Shown: piece by piece, positions 9,695 to 20,787 of the stretch
Layout: each line of letters starts with the position of its first letter
How positions within the stretch are numbered: position 1 is the first letter of the stretch
DNA from: Actinomycetota bacterium
GTDB lineage: Bacteria; Actinomycetota; Thermoleophilia; Solirubrobacterales; Solirubrobacteraceae
DNA: 64,000 nucleotides
Assembly (NCBI GenBank): GCA_005885515.1
Contig: VAWK01000016.1
Coordinates: 55,963 to 119,962 of the forward strand
Direction: 5' to 3'
Made by a program: the position numbers and the translations under genes
The notes under the pieces: model-generated
Seen by the model: only the letters and a program-made list of their open reading frames with translations
Databases searched by the model: none
What the model was told of the DNA's origin: nothing

Positions 9695-10771
9695 TCAGGC
9701 AGCGGAGCGTGCGGTGCTCGCTCCCGGGGCGGGCACCCCCGCGAGAAGGCCGCGCGCGTGAAGCAGCTCGGCCAGCTGCAGGGCGTTGGTGGCGGCGCCC
9801 TTGCGCAGGTTGTCGGCCACGATCCACAGGTCGAGCGCGCGCTCGTGGCTGGGGTCGCGGCGAATGCGCCCGACGTACACGTCGTCGCGGCCGGCCGCGT
9901 CGATTGCCTGTGGGTAGCTTGCGCTACGCGGGTCATCGACCACGGTCAGGCCGGGCGCCTCGCGCAGCAGCTCGCGAGCTCGCGCAGGCGACAGCGGCAC
10001 TCGCGTCTGCACGTTGACCGACTCGGAATGACCGGTCACGACCGGCACGCGCACGCACGTGGCGCTGATGCGGATCGCAGGATCGCCGAGGATCTTTCGC
10101 GTCTCGTTCATCAGCTTGCGCTCCTCGTCGGTGTGGTCGTCTCCGTCGGCGAAGCGGCCGGCGTGGGGCAGGGCGTTGAAGGCGACCTGGTGGGCGTACT
10201 CCTGCGGCGGTTCGATCTCGCGATCGTTCAGCAGGGCGTGCGACTGCGCCAGCAACTCCTCAACCGCCCGCCTGCCGGTGCCGGACACGGCCTGGTAGGT
10301 GCTGATCACGAGCCGCTCGATTCCCGCCTCGTCGTGGATCGGCTTGAGCGCCACGACCATCTGCATCGTCGAGCAGTTGGGGTTGGCGACGATGCCGCGG
10401 CGCCCGTCGGCGTGGAGCAGGTCGAGCGCCTCGGGGTTGACCTCGCTGACCACCAGCGGCACGTCTGCCTCCATGCGCCAGCGCGAGGAGTTGTCGATCA
10501 CGATCGCCCCAGCCTCGGCGAACCGGGGAGCCCACTCGCCCGAGGTGGATCCCCCGGCCGAGAACAGAGCGAGGTCGAAGCCCTCGATCGTCTCGTCGGT
10601 CAGCGGGAGCACTATGAGGCCGCCGTCGAGCTCGCGGCCGGCCGAGCGCTCCGAGGCGAACGGAACGGTCTCGCGCGCAGGGAACCGGCGCTCGCGCAGG
10701 AGGCGCAGCATCAGCGAACCCACCTGCCCGGTGGCCCCGACGACGGCTACGCGGTACCCCTCGCTTCTCAC
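9695..10771 (-). CDS. asd: Aspartate-semialdehyde dehydrogenase
   Basis: GTG start, RVAVVGATGQVGSLMLRLL; VANPNCSTMQMVVALKPI active-site Cys. Confidence 0.94.
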   Translation of the reverse strand: MRSEGYRVAVVGATGQVGSLMLRLLRERRFPARETVPFASERSAGRELDGGLIVLPLTDETIEGFDLALFSAGGSTSGEWAPRFAEAGAIVIDNSSRWRMEADVPLVVSEVNPEALDLLHADGRRGIVANPNCSTMQMVVALKPIHDEAGIERLVISTYQAVSGTGRRAVEELLAQSHALLNDREIEPPQEYAHQVAFNALPHAGRFADGDDHTDEERKLMNETRKILGDPAIRISATCVRVPVVTGHSESVNVQTRVPLSPARARELLREAPGLTVVDDPRSASYPQAIDAAGRDDVYVGRIRRDPSHERALDLWIVADNLRKGAATNALQLAELLHARGLLAGVPAPGASTARSAA

Positions 10772-10829
10772 ACGGGTCAGGGTACCGCGACCGTTGCTGG
10801 CCCGGTGAGAAAAGCGCTGCGCCGCACCG

Positions 10830-11519
10830 TCAGCCGTGGCGCTGCACGCGGGAGTACAGCCGCTGGGCCGCGGACACAAGCGAAGCGCGGCTGGGCGCAC
10901 CTGGAGATCCAGTGGCATAGCCCACGCCTACGAGGTAGTAGTAACGGCCCACCGCGTACGCCACGTTGTAGCCCGTGGTGGCCCCGTTCGCGCCACCGAA
11001 GCCCCTCGCCCCGGGGATCCCGGGTGCCGGGAACGGCGGGGCGCCGTGCGCTTCTCCCATCTGCGCTTCGGCGGCCAGGTCGGCGCGCGCTCCGCGCGCC
11101 GATCGAAACTGCACCACTATGGAGATAGCTTCCGGGCCGGTTTCGCTGGCTGGCGCGAGACGCTCGCGCACCGCCCGCACGAAGCCGAGGCCAGTCAGCC
11201 TGCGCACCTCCTTCGCCCGCTCGAACCCCGGGAGTCCCTCCTCGCTGACCCAGTTTTCGGCGCTGGTGCCGAGCGTGCGCTGACCCTGGGGCGCGAGACC
11301 CGGCAGGTCGCCCGCGATGAGCACCCGCCCGGCGACCGCGCGCACCGCCGCCGGAGCGTTGGGCGGCACCGCGTTGGGCGACGGAGGAGGCGTGGCCACG
11401 GACGCCGACGAGCTGGTCGTGCTTGTCGTCTTGTGGCTCGACCCGCCACAGCCGGCCATCGCGATCGCGCTCACGCCAACCAGCGTCGCCAGCGCCCGTC
11501 GCGTCTCCATGGCGGCCAT
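10830..11519 (-). CDS. Putative lipoprotein
   Basis: Signal peptide with lipobox-like VSAIAMAGCGGSS; Ser/Thr-rich linker. Confidence 0.72.
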   Translation of the reverse strand: MAAMETRRALATLVGVSAIAMAGCGGSSHKTTSTTSSSASVATPPPSPNAVPPNAPAAVRAVAGRVLIAGDLPGLAPQGQRTLGTSAENWVSEEGLPGFERAKEVRRLTGLGFVRAVRERLAPASETGPEAISIVVQFRSARGARADLAAEAQMGEAHGAPPFPAPGIPGARGFGGANGATTGYNVAYAVGRYYYLVGVGYATGSPGAPSRASLVSAAQRLYSRVQRHG

Positions 11520-11557
11520 GCTTACTACGCACGGCGCGCGCGGTCAAGCGTCGCGGC

Positions 11558-12058
11558 TCACGGCTTGATGACCATGAACGCGATCGTCACCAGCACGAGC
11601 GCGCTCGACAGCCCACCCGCGAGCGACAGGCGGCGGACCGCGGTGCGGTAGTCCTCGCTCCGATCCGGAGCGGCCTCGCCGGCCGCCGCGACGGCGGCCT
11701 GCGCGAGCGCCTCGGCGCGTTTTGCCGTCGGGATCATCACCGACCCGACGAGCCCGCCGATCACGATCGTCGCTGCGAGGCCCCACTGCACGAAGAACTG
11801 GCCCCAGCGATGACCTTCGCTCGCCAGATAGATGCCGGCGCCCAGCACCACGAGCAGGCCGGGATTGATGAGCCAGCGCTCGATCGTGTACTCGACCCGG
11901 TGAAGCGTTGGCAGGCTGCGAGGGTCGCGCTTGGCCCCAACCGCGAACATGATCGGATAGGCGAACGTGACGCCAAACGCCACCACGGTGGCCATCACGT
12001 GGACGGCGAGCACCACTTCGTAGGCCGACGCGGCAGGGACGGGGGTCACGGGTCGCAA
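11558..12058 (-). CDS. DUF2269-like small integral membrane protein
   Basis: 166 aa, about four hydrophobic segments. Confidence 0.65.
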   Translation of the reverse strand: MRPVTPVPAASAYEVVLAVHVMATVVAFGVTFAYPIMFAVGAKRDPRSLPTLHRVEYTIERWLINPGLLVVLGAGIYLASEGHRWGQFFVQWGLAATIVIGGLVGSVMIPTAKRAEALAQAAVAAAGEAAPDRSEDYRTAVRRLSLAGGLSSALVLVTIAFMVIKP

Positions 12059-12166
12059 AGCCTAGCCTCCAAACCTTGCGCGCAAGCGTCCCTGCGCACT
12101 CGCGCGGGCCGAGCGTGCAGCGCGGCGGGCTTCAACGATAGGCCGGCAACGGCGGCGCGGGGCCGG

Positions 12167-13810
12167 TCAGAAGGTAGGCGCGTAGCGACCGAAGACGTCC
12201 TGCATCGCTCCGCACACCTCGCCCAGCGAACAGCGGTCCTTGAGCGCCTGGCGGATGGGGCGGAGCAGGTTCTCGCTGCCCTGGGCGACGGCGCGCAGCT
12301 CCTCCAGGCGCCGCTGCACGAGCTCGTGGTCGCGCGCGGCCTTGAAGCTACGCAGGCGCTCGACCTGCAGGCGCTCTGACTCGGGATCGACACGCAGCAG
12401 GTCGGGGACCTCGACGTCGTCCTCCTGGTAGGCGTTGACCCCCACGACGACGTCCTGGCCGATGCGGTAGCGCTCCTGGTAGCCCCAGGCGGAGTCGTCG
12501 ATCTCGCCGGTGATGAACTCGATCGCGCCCACGGAGCCACCGAGCGAGTCGATTCGCTCGATCAGCTCGCGCGCGCGGCTTTCGATCTCGTCGGTGAGGG
12601 CCTCGACGAAGTAGGAGCCCGCGAAGGGGTCAGCCGTGTCGGCAGCGCCGGACTCGTGGGCGAGGATCTGCTGCGTTCGCACCGCGATTTTCGCCGCGCG
12701 CTCGCTCGGCAGGGCGAGAGCCTCGTCGAAGCCGTTGGTATGCAGCGACTGCGTGCCCCCACAGACCGCGGCGAAGCCCTGGAGCGCCACGCGGACGATG
12801 TTGTTCTCCGGTTGCTGCGCGGTGAGCGTGACGCCCCCGGTCTGGGTGTGGAAGCGCAGCATCGTGGCCCTGGGACTGGTCGCTCCGAAGCGCTCGCGCA
12901 TGATGTGCGCCCACATGCGCCGCGCGGCGCGGAACTTGGCGACCTCCTGGAAGACGTTGTTGTGGCCGTTGAAGAAGAACGCCAGGCGGGGCGCGAACTC
13001 ATCGACCGACAGGCCCGCCTCGATCGCCGCCTGCACGTAGGCGATGCCGGACGACAGCGTGAAGGCCACCTCCTGCACCGCCGAGCATCCCTTCTCGCGG
13101 AAGTGGTAGCCGGAGATCGAGATCGTGTTCCATTTGGGCACGCGCTCGTGGCAGTAGCGGAACAGGTCCGTGGTTAGGCGCATGGTGGGGCCGGGCGGGT
13201 AGATGTAGTTTCCGCGCGCGATGTACTCCTTGAGCACGTCGTTCTGCGTGGTTCCGCGCAGCTTCTCGCTCGGCACCCCTTGCTCCTCGCCGACGAGCTC
13301 GTACAGCAGCAGCAGGCACGCCGCGGGCGCATTGATCGTCATCGACGTCGAGACCTCGTCCAGGGGGATGCCGTCGAAGGCCGTGCGCATGTCCTCGATC
13401 GTGTCGATCGCCACGCCCGTGCGTCCAACCTCGCCGAGGCTGCGCGGATTGTCCGAGTCCAGTCCCAGCTGGGTGGGAAGGTCGAACGCCATCGACAGGC
13501 CGGTCGTGCCCTTCGAGAGCAGGTAGCGGTAGCGTTCGTTCGACTCCCTGGCGGAGGCATAGCCGGCGTACTGGCGCATCGTCCAGGTCTGCCTGCGGTA
13601 CATGCCGGGATGGATCCCGCGCGTGTAGGGAAACTCTCCCGGCTCGCCGAGGTCGAGCCGCTCGGGCAGGTCCCGTTCGGTGTACAGCTCCGCGATCTCG
13701 ACGCCGGAGTCGGTGAACCGGCGCGGGTCATCGGGGCCGACGACGGGGGCGACCGTCAGGCGCTCGGCCCCGTCGTCCGTACCGCCGGCGCGGCGCTCGG
13801 TCGTTGCCAT
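12167..13810 (-). CDS. Methylmalonyl-CoA mutase family large-subunit-type protein
   Basis: [55 protein letters not shown]...[47 protein letters not shown]. Confidence 0.95.
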   Translation of the reverse strand: MATTERRAGGTDDGAERLTVAPVVGPDDPRRFTDSGVEIAELYTERDLPERLDLGEPGEFPYTRGIHPGMYRRQTWTMRQYAGYASARESNERYRYLLSKGTTGLSMAFDLPTQLGLDSDNPRSLGEVGRTGVAIDTIEDMRTAFDGIPLDEVSTSMTINAPAACLLLLYELVGEEQGVPSEKLRGTTQNDVLKEYIARGNYIYPPGPTMRLTTDLFRYCHERVPKWNTISISGYHFREKGCSAVQEVAFTLSSGIAYVQAAIEAGLSVDEFAPRLAFFFNGHNNVFQEVAKFRAARRMWAHIMRERFGATSPRATMLRFHTQTGGVTLTAQQPENNIVRVALQGFAAVCGGTQSLHTNGFDEALALPSERAAKIAVRTQQILAHESGAADTADPFAGSYFVEALTDEIESRARELIERIDSLGGSVGAIEFITGEIDDSAWGYQERYRIGQDVVVGVNAYQEDDVEVPDLLRVDPESERLQVERLRSFKAARDHELVQRRLEELRAVAQGSENLLRPIRQALKDRCSLGEVCGAMQDVFGRYAPTF

Positions 13811-13991
13811 GTCAAGGATGATAAGGACAGCTAGGGGCCGCGGCCGGGCTAGGGGGGGCGACCGCGCGAGCGGGCGCCGGTCGGCGTCGCCGGGCACACC
13901 GCGTTCGGGCACGGCCGCCGCGACGCAGCGGCGGCTTGCCTGGCGCGCGCCAGCGCGCCGAGGACCCCGCGGGCGCGGGTATCCTGCCGCT

Positions 13992-14945
13992 GTGCCCACG
14001 TGTCTGGTTACGGGCGGTGCCGGCTTTCTCGGCTCGCACCTGTGCGATGAGCTGCTCGCGCGCGGGCACCGCGTGATCTGCGTCGACAACCTCGAGACCG
14101 GCTCGCTAGCGAACATCGAGCACATCCGCGACCCCGAGCGCTTCCTGCACCTGAACGTGGACATCATCGACCCCTACCACGTCGATGAGCCGGTGGACTT
14201 CGTCTACCACCTGGCCTCGCCGGCTTCGCCGATCGACTACCTGCTCCTGCCGCTGCACACGCTGAAGGTCGGCTCCTACGGGACTCACCACACGCTCGGC
14301 GTGGCGAAGCACAAGCGGGCGCGCTTCCTGCTCGCGTCGACGAGCGAGGTGTACGGCGATCCGCTCGAGCACCCTCAGCCCGAGAGCTACTGGGGACACG
14401 TCAATCCGATCGGTCCGCGTGGCGTGTACGACGAGGCCAAGCGCTACGCGGAGGCGCTCACGATGGCCTACCACCGCCAGCAGGGAGTCGACACCGCGAT
14501 CGTGAGGATCTTCAATACCTTCGGCCCTCGTATGAGGCCCCACGACGGGCGCGCGATCCCCACGTTCCTGCGCCAGGCCCTGGCCAACCGCCCGATCACG
14601 GTGTTCGGCGACGGCAGCCAGACGCGCTCCTTCTGCTACGTCAGCGACGAGATCCGCGGGATCATTGCGTTGGCGGAGTCCGGCTACCACGATCCTGTGA
14701 ACATCGGCAACCCCGACGAGTTCACGCTGCTGGAGCTGGCCGAAACCGTCAAGGAGGTGACCGGAGCGGGCTCGGAGATCGTCCACGAGGCGCTGCCGGT
14801 CGATGACCCGAAGCAGCGCAAGCCCGACATCACGCTCGCGCGCGAACTGCTCGGCTGGGCGCCCGAGGTGTCGCTGCGCGAGGGGCTGCAGCTCACGATC
14901 GAGCGGTCGGGCGTGGAGCTGCTCGTCGGCGGAAGTCCCTCCTGA
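13992..14945 (+). CDS. NAD-dependent epimerase/UDP-glucuronate decarboxylase-like
   Basis: [57 protein letters not shown] (UXS-type); GTG start. Confidence 0.9.
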   Translation: MPTCLVTGGAGFLGSHLCDELLARGHRVICVDNLETGSLANIEHIRDPERFLHLNVDIIDPYHVDEPVDFVYHLASPASPIDYLLLPLHTLKVGSYGTHHTLGVAKHKRARFLLASTSEVYGDPLEHPQPESYWGHVNPIGPRGVYDEAKRYAEALTMAYHRQQGVDTAIVRIFNTFGPRMRPHDGRAIPTFLRQALANRPITVFGDGSQTRSFCYVSDEIRGIIALAESGYHDPVNIGNPDEFTLLELAETVKEVTGAGSEIVHEALPVDDPKQRKPDITLARELLGWAPEVSLREGLQLTIERSGVELLVGGSPS

Positions 14946-15023
14946 GCCGGGCTGGGCGCACCCCGCCTGGGCGATCTCGCCCAGCCTGCAGGCCGACCGC
15001 TACATCTGCGAGGCTGCGGGGTT

Positions 15024-16652
15024 GTGAGCAGCGACATGGGACCCCGTCCCTCGGGTACGTCTGCCCAGCCCGTCAGCCGCGAGCGCGCACGTCGCGAGCT
15101 CTCTCGCTCGGTCGCCCACGCATCCTCGCCCGCGGCCGCCCGGCGGGCGCGGATCACTCAGGGCAGGTCGGTGCTGTCCGAGGCCACGGTGCGCAGGCAG
15201 CCGTCGGATCACGACATGCGCCGCAAGCGCCCGCCCGCGCTCGCCTTCCTGCTGCGCGCCGCCACCGCCCGCCGCGCGGCGCGCGTGATCTCGCTGCTGG
15301 CGCTCGACTTCGCCGGGGTCTCGCTCGCGATCCTCACGGCGCTGCTGTTGAAGGCGGCGGTGCGCGACCACGTGCAGCTCACCCCCGCGCTGCATGAAAC
15401 CGAACGCATCCTCGCGTTCGCATACCTGATCACCGCGCTGCTGTTCGCGCGCTCGGGGCTGTACGCCGAGCGAGCTCAGCGTCCGGGGCTCTCGCGCATC
15501 GTGGGATCGCTCTTCCAGGTCGCGTTCGTGGCGCTCCTGTTCGCCGTTGTCAACGGCGAACACTTCTCGAGCTACTACCTCTTCTATGGCTCACTGGCAT
15601 TCGCGCTGCTGTACGTGTCGCTGTTGCGCGCGGGCTACGAGTGGGTCACGGGCGCGCTGCTGCGGGCGGCCGGCTACCGGCGCCGCGCGGTGCTGGTGGG
15701 GACCGGCCAGCACATCCGCGACGTCGCGCATGCGCTCCGCGACTCCAGCCGCTCGCCGATCGAGGTGGTTGGCTTCTTGTCGCCCAACGCGCTCCCCGCG
15801 AACGGCCTCAGGTCGCTCGGCGCGCTGCGGGATCTGGACGACGTGCTGCGCAGCCACACGATCGACGAGCTGATCATCGCCGACCCCGAGTTCCCTCAGG
15901 TCGAGGCGGTCGAGCTGGTCGACCAGTGCAACCGGCATGGCGTGCGCGTGCGGCTGGCTCCGTCGACGATGGAGATCCTGATCCACCGCGCCGAGTTCGT
16001 ACCCGGGCAGTCGGTGCCCCTGTTCGAGCTCGGGCCGCCCGTGTTCGAGGGGGTCGACTTCGCGCTCAAGCGGACCTTCGACCTGATCGGGGCGACGCTG
16101 TTGCTGGTCGTGCTCAGCCCGCTGCTGCTCGCGATCGTGCTCGCGGTGCGCGTGTCGTCGCGCGGGCCGATCGTGTTTCGCTCCACGCGCCGCGGCATCG
16201 GTCAGCGTCCGTTCGAGTGCCTGAAGTTCCGCACCATGCACACCAACGCCGAGGAGCTGCAGGCGGAGCTCGAAGCGCTGAACGAGGCCACCGGCGCGCT
16301 GTTCAAGATCCGGCGCGACCCCCGCCTGACGCGCGTCGGGCGCGTGCTGCGGCGCTTCTCACTGGACGAGCTGCCGCAGCTGGTCAACGTGCTGCGTGGC
16401 GAGATGTCGCTCGTCGGCCCGCGCCCGCTGCCCCAGCGGGACTACGAGAAGCTCGAGGACTGGCACCGCAAGCGCTATCTCGTGCTGCCCGGCATAACCG
16501 GCCTGTGGCAGGTGTCAGGTCGCTCCGAGCTTGACTTCGACGACCTCGTGCACCTCGACTTCATCTATCTGGAGCGTTGGTCGCTGGCGCTTGACTTGAC
16601 CATCCTCCTGAAGACGATCCCGGCCGTGCTGTCCCGGCGCGGCGCCTACTGA
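15024..16652 (+). CDS. Exopolysaccharide biosynthesis polyprenyl glycosylphosphotransferase
   Basis: C-terminal bacterial sugar transferase domain: RPFECLKFRTMHTNAEELQ...LRRFSLDELPQLVNVLRGEMSLVGPRPLPQRDY. Confidence 0.93.
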   Translation: MSSDMGPRPSGTSAQPVSRERARRELSRSVAHASSPAAARRARITQGRSVLSEATVRRQPSDHDMRRKRPPALAFLLRAATARRAARVISLLALDFAGVSLAILTALLLKAAVRDHVQLTPALHETERILAFAYLITALLFARSGLYAERAQRPGLSRIVGSLFQVAFVALLFAVVNGEHFSSYYLFYGSLAFALLYVSLLRAGYEWVTGALLRAAGYRRRAVLVGTGQHIRDVAHALRDSSRSPIEVVGFLSPNALPANGLRSLGALRDLDDVLRSHTIDELIIADPEFPQVEAVELVDQCNRHGVRVRLAPSTMEILIHRAEFVPGQSVPLFELGPPVFEGVDFALKRTFDLIGATLLLVVLSPLLLAIVLAVRVSSRGPIVFRSTRRGIGQRPFECLKFRTMHTNAEELQAELEALNEATGALFKIRRDPRLTRVGRVLRRFSLDELPQLVNVLRGEMSLVGPRPLPQRDYEKLEDWHRKRYLVLPGITGLWQVSGRSELDFDDLVHLDFIYLERWSLALDLTILLKTIPAVLSRRGAY

Positions 16653-17574
16653 GCTCGGCCGCGGCGGCCTGCTCATACACGCCCCAGGTCGCGCGTGCGG
16701 CGTCCTGCCAGCTCCACGCAGGGGGCGCCGGCGCGGGGCGCTGCGAGCGCTGCGCCGCCCCGATCAGGGCAGGCAGGTCGCCCGCCTGCACGAACGTGAC
16801 GCGGGTGTCCAGCACCTCCCGCAGCGCCGGCAGCTCGCAGGCGACCACCGGCGTGCCGCACGCGAGCGCCTCGACCGCCGGCATCCCGAATCCCTCGTCC
16901 TCGGATGGGAGCACTAGCGCGTGCGCACCGCTGTAGATGGCCGCCAGGTCCGCGTCGTCCACCTGCCCCGTGAGGATGACGTCGGGCAGCTCGTGCGCCC
17001 ACGGGCGCGTGGGCCCGACGAGCACCAGCGGCAGCTCGCGAGTCGTGGCGGCGAGCTTGGCCACGTGCTTGGTGGGGTCGGGGTGCAAGAGGCTGCCGAC
17101 CCAGACCAGATACCGCTCGGGCAACCGATAGCGCGCACGCGCCGAGGCGATCTCCTGGGGCGTACGCCGGTACATCGTCGCGTCGGGCGCCTCCGGGATG
17201 ACCACCACCCGCGCGGGCTCGAGCCCGAGCCGGCTGATCGCGTCCTCGGCGAGCACCTTGGTGGGAACGATCACGCGCGCCGCGCGCTGGACCGCAAGCT
17301 GGCGCAGCCGCGGCCGCACGCTCGTGCGCAGGAGCTCGCTGCGGCGCTTGAGCGCGGTGAGCCGGTGCAGCGTGACCACCATCGGACACGGGCTGTGCAG
17401 CATCGCACCCTCCATCCACGGCGAGTGGAAAACGTCGGCTCCCCGGGGACGGTGGGTCTCGACGATCTCTGCGCCCGTGTCGGCGGTGTCGTTCAGCGCG
17501 CGCAGCAGGCAGCGGCAGTAGCGCCCGACGCCGTCGGGATCGCCAAGTCGCTGGCAGTCGAACGCGACTCTCAC
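16561..17574 (-). CDS. Glycosyltransferase family 4/group 1
   Basis: VRVAFDCQRLGDPDGVGRYCRCLLRAL...VLPSEDEGFGMPAVEALACGTPVVACELPALREVL. Confidence 0.88.
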   Translation of the reverse strand: MRVAFDCQRLGDPDGVGRYCRCLLRALNDTADTGAEIVETHRPRGADVFHSPWMEGAMLHSPCPMVVTLHRLTALKRRSELLRTSVRPRLRQLAVQRAARVIVPTKVLAEDAISRLGLEPARVVVIPEAPDATMYRRTPQEIASARARYRLPERYLVWVGSLLHPDPTKHVAKLAATTRELPLVLVGPTRPWAHELPDVILTGQVDDADLAAIYSGAHALVLPSEDEGFGMPAVEALACGTPVVACELPALREVLDTRVTFVQAGDLPALIGAAQRSQRPAPAPPAWSWQDAARATWGVYEQAAAAELSRRRAGTARPGSSSGGWSSQAPATNAPDR

Positions 17575-17745
17575 GGCCGAGCGCCCGCGTCGAGCTCCAT
17601 CTCCCAGAGCAGCACACCGGCAAAATAGTCGTTTTGCAGAGGTTTGTGCAGCGATGAGCGCGCGATTGCGCGCTCGGGCGACCCGAGGCAAGCCACCGCT
17701 GGTGGGCCACCGCCGCCCTGCCGCTGTCTCTAGCCTTGCGCTGCG

Positions 17746-18393
17746 ATGGCTTTCGACAGCTATCACGAGGCCATCTGGGAAAGCGTGCCCGAGGGGCTCG
17801 ATCCCCCGCACGCCGAGCTGCGGGAAAGGTTTTTGCTGGAGCAGGTGCGCGTGCTGGCCCGCGAGCGCGGCGAGCCGCCGCGCGTGCTGGACCTCGGCTG
17901 CGGCGAGGGTCACTTCGCCGCGCAGCTGGCGCGCGCCGGTGCAGTCGCCGTGGGCGCCGATGTCTCGCGGGAGGCGCTGCGGCGGGCGCGCGCGCGCCAC
18001 CCCGAGCTCGACCTGCAGGTCATCCCCCTATGCGGCCCGTGGCCGCTTGCGGACGCGCGCTTTGACCTCGTGTGGGCGGGCGAGACGATCGAGCACGTCG
18101 TCGACACCGCAGCGTGGCTGTCGGAGGTGCGCCGCGTGCTGCGCCCGGGCGGCAGCCTGCTCCTGAGCACGCCGGCGCACGGGCGCGTCGCGATGCTCGC
18201 GCTCGCACTCTCGCCGCGGCGCTTCGCGGAGCACTTCGATCCGCGCTCCGATCACCTGCGCTTCTACTCCGCCCGCACGTTGAGGCGCCTGCTCGAGGAC
18301 TTCGACTTCGAGCACATCGATGTGCGCGGGGCCGCAGGCGTGCCCGGTGCGCGCTCGCTGCTGCTCGCGTGCGCTCGGCGCGCGCGTCTCTGA
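17746..18393 (+). CDS. Class I SAM-dependent methyltransferase
   Basis: VLDLGCGEGHFAAQLARAGAVAVGADVS...VRRVLRPGGSLLLSTPAHGR. Confidence 0.9.
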   Translation: MAFDSYHEAIWESVPEGLDPPHAELRERFLLEQVRVLARERGEPPRVLDLGCGEGHFAAQLARAGAVAVGADVSREALRRARARHPELDLQVIPLCGPWPLADARFDLVWAGETIEHVVDTAAWLSEVRRVLRPGGSLLLSTPAHGRVAMLALALSPRRFAEHFDPRSDHLRFYSARTLRRLLEDFDFEHIDVRGAAGVPGARSLLLACARRARL

Positions 18394-18402
18394 GTGGTCC
18401 GC

Positions 18403-20787
18403 TCAGCCGCCGCCCGCCGCGGCGGCGGGCATGCTCGCCCGCAGCGCTTCGACGTAGTCGTTCTGGGCCGTGATCGCTTCCCGATTGCCGCTCGCGATAG
18501 CCTCCGGCGCGATCAGCTCGGGGTTGAGGTAGATGGCCGCGCCGATCTCGTGGAGTGCCGCCTGGGCTCCGGCCGCGCCCAAGCTCCCCGCACGCGCCTG
18601 GGCGAGGTCGAACTCTCCCAGCGTCAGCCACGTCTGCGGGTTGGACGGCTGCAGGCGCACGGCCCGCTGCAGCGTGGCGCGCGCGATCGCCGGGCGCCCG
18701 CCCGCCCGTTGCACGGTCGCGAGCGTGAACAGCGCCTGCGCCGAGACCGGGTCGCGGGCCACGGCGGCGCGCGCGGCCACTTCGGCATCGCTCGCATCGC
18801 GCGCGAGCAGCGCCAGGGCGCGCTGTGAGGCATCCGCCGAGCGCTGAGGCTGCCACTGCGCCCAGCCGGCGAGCAGCGCGGCGATCATGGCCGCACACGC
18901 GACAGCGGCTGACCGCCAGCTCGGGCTCACCTGGCCCAGCCCCGGCAGGGTCATGCGCAACGGCGCACGAGAGGCGCCCGCCTCCGCCGACGCGCGCCCA
19001 TCCCGGCCGCCCAGGCGGGGCGTAGCCTCGCGCGTACGCGTTCGGCGGCCGCGCGGCGCCTCTGCGGCTGGCTCATATCCGTCCCGCCCTGCCTCGGTTA
19101 GCTCTCCACGGCCCGCCAGCCAGCCGGCGCACAGCAGCGCCACGCAGGCGTCTCCGGGCACGTACCAGGTCCAGTCCACGAGCGAATGGATGCCGAACAC
19201 GACCACGAGCGCAAGCATCGTCAGCAGGCCGATGCGCTCGTGCGTGTACGGCAGCGGCGCGCGGCGCCAGCCGGGCCGGGCGCCGGCGCGCCACGACGCG
19301 GGCGTCGGCCACGCGCTCCAGCGCCGGTTGAATGGATGCGTGCTGCGCCCGCTGGCGGCCATCCAGCACAACAGCAGCGCGAGCGTCAGCGCCAGCCCCA
19401 CGAGGCCGAGGTCGGCTAGCGTCTGCACGACGTAACCGTGGGCGTGCCTCACTTCCAGCGTCTCGGTGCGATAGCGCAGCCGCGCCGTGGCGTACCCTTC
19501 CGCTCCGCTGCCCAGCGCCGGGTGCGCCTGGAACACCTTCAGCGCCTCGTTCCAGTAGCGCGCGCGCACGCTGGCGATCGCGGTCAGACGGCCGGGCGTG
19601 TTCGGCGGCACCGGCGCGTGTGGGTCGGTGAGCGAGTTGAACGCGTGGCTCACGCTCCCGCCCAGGCCGCGGTGGCTGGCCGCCACGGCTCCCACGAGGC
19701 CGAGCAGCGCGAGCGCGAGCACGCTCAGCAGGATCGCTCCGGCGCGCCTGCGGATTGCGGGCGGGTGCGGCCGGCGCCCGCCGAAGAAGCCGATCGCCAG
19801 CCCCGCGATCGTCAGCAGGAGCAGCATCGCGGCCACCAGCGCGCCGAGCTGGTGACCCGCGGACGTCCTGATGTCGAGGGCGACGTTGTCGCTGGCGAGC
19901 GCATGACGGGTGAAGGCGAACGCCACAACCCCGGCGGCGCCCGCGGCGCCGCTGAGCAGCACCGCCGCGCCGCGCAGGCGCAGCGGCACCAGGCAGAACC
20001 ACAGCACCAGGCCGACGACCAGCGCCGCCAGCGCCCCGCGCGAATAGGCCAGCATCAGGGTGAGCAGCGTCAGCCCCATCGCCGGGTATGCCAGCGCGCT
20101 CAGCAGCGCATGTCCTGCGCGGCGCGAGCCGAGCCACAGGCAGCCGATCGCTCCCATGGCCGCGGTCAGGCCGATGGCGTTCCAGTAGCTGTACGGCGCG
20201 CGCAGGCGCGCGTACACGTCGTGCGCGTCGAGCTGATCGGGGAACACCTTGGTCAGCACCGCCCAGCCGCACACGATCGCCGCCGCCAGGATCACGCCGC
20301 CGAGCACCGCCGGCCAGCGCGCGGGAGCCGCACGCGCCAGCGCGATCGCGGCCCCGAACACGGCGCCGAAGGCAAACATGCGTCCGGCGTCCTGCCAGCT
20401 GTTGTCGGGCTGCACCGACCACACGATCGACGCCGCGGTGAGCCCGCACAGGGCGATCAGCAGGCCGAGCGACCACGCTCCGTGCGCCGGCGTGGCGGCA
20501 GGGGTGAGCAGGACCGCGACGCCGGCCACGACGGCCGAGCCGATCGTAAGCGCGATCTCGACCGTCGTAAGATGCGCGAGGTTGAGTCCGCCCTTGGCCA
20601 GGAATGCCACCCAGCACAGGACCGCCGCGATCAGCAGCGCGGGCAGCCATGCGGCCAACCGCCTGGTCGCACGGCGGCGGTCAGCTCGCGCGGGCCCGCC
20701 GACCGCCGGGCCCGTCGCCGGGAGGGGCGAAGGCGGCCAGGCGCGCGGGCCGGTGACCCGCTCAGCCTGAGCGGTGGGCGCGGACAC
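18403..20787 (-). CDS. O-antigen ligase/polymerase-family membrane protein with C-terminal TPR-like region
   Basis: Multiple TM segments, NAIGLTAAMGAIG, LGSGAEGYATARLRYR...HAHGYVVQTLADLGLVG. Confidence 0.85.
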   Translation of the reverse strand: MSAPTAQAERVTGPRAWPPSPLPATGPAVGGPARADRRRATRRLAAWLPALLIAAVLCWVAFLAKGGLNLAHLTTVEIALTIGSAVVAGVAVLLTPAATPAHGAWSLGLLIALCGLTAASIVWSVQPDNSWQDAGRMFAFGAVFGAAIALARAAPARWPAVLGGVILAAAIVCGWAVLTKVFPDQLDAHDVYARLRAPYSYWNAIGLTAAMGAIGCLWLGSRRAGHALLSALAYPAMGLTLLTLMLAYSRGALAALVVGLVLWFCLVPLRLRGAAVLLSGAAGAAGVVAFAFTRHALASDNVALDIRTSAGHQLGALVAAMLLLLTIAGLAIGFFGGRRPHPPAIRRRAGAILLSVLALALLGLVGAVAASHRGLGGSVSHAFNSLTDPHAPVPPNTPGRLTAIASVRARYWNEALKVFQAHPALGSGAEGYATARLRYRTETLEVRHAHGYVVQTLADLGLVGLALTLALLLCWMAASGRSTHPFNRRWSAWPTPASWRAGARPGWRRAPLPYTHERIGLLTMLALVVVFGIHSLVDWTWYVPGDACVALLCAGWLAGRGELTEAGRDGYEPAAEAPRGRRTRTREATPRLGGRDGRASAEAGASRAPLRMTLPGLGQVSPSWRSAAVACAAMIAALLAGWAQWQPQRSADASQRALALLARDASDAEVAARAAVARDPVSAQALFTLATVQRAGGRPAIARATLQRAVRLQPSNPQTWLTLGEFDLAQARAGSLGAAGAQAALHEIGAAIYLNPELIAPEAIASGNREAITAQNDYVEALRASMPAAAAGGG

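Noticed and set aside
9758-11128. 456-aa plus-strand ORF
   Set aside because: Antisense to asd and the lipoprotein gene
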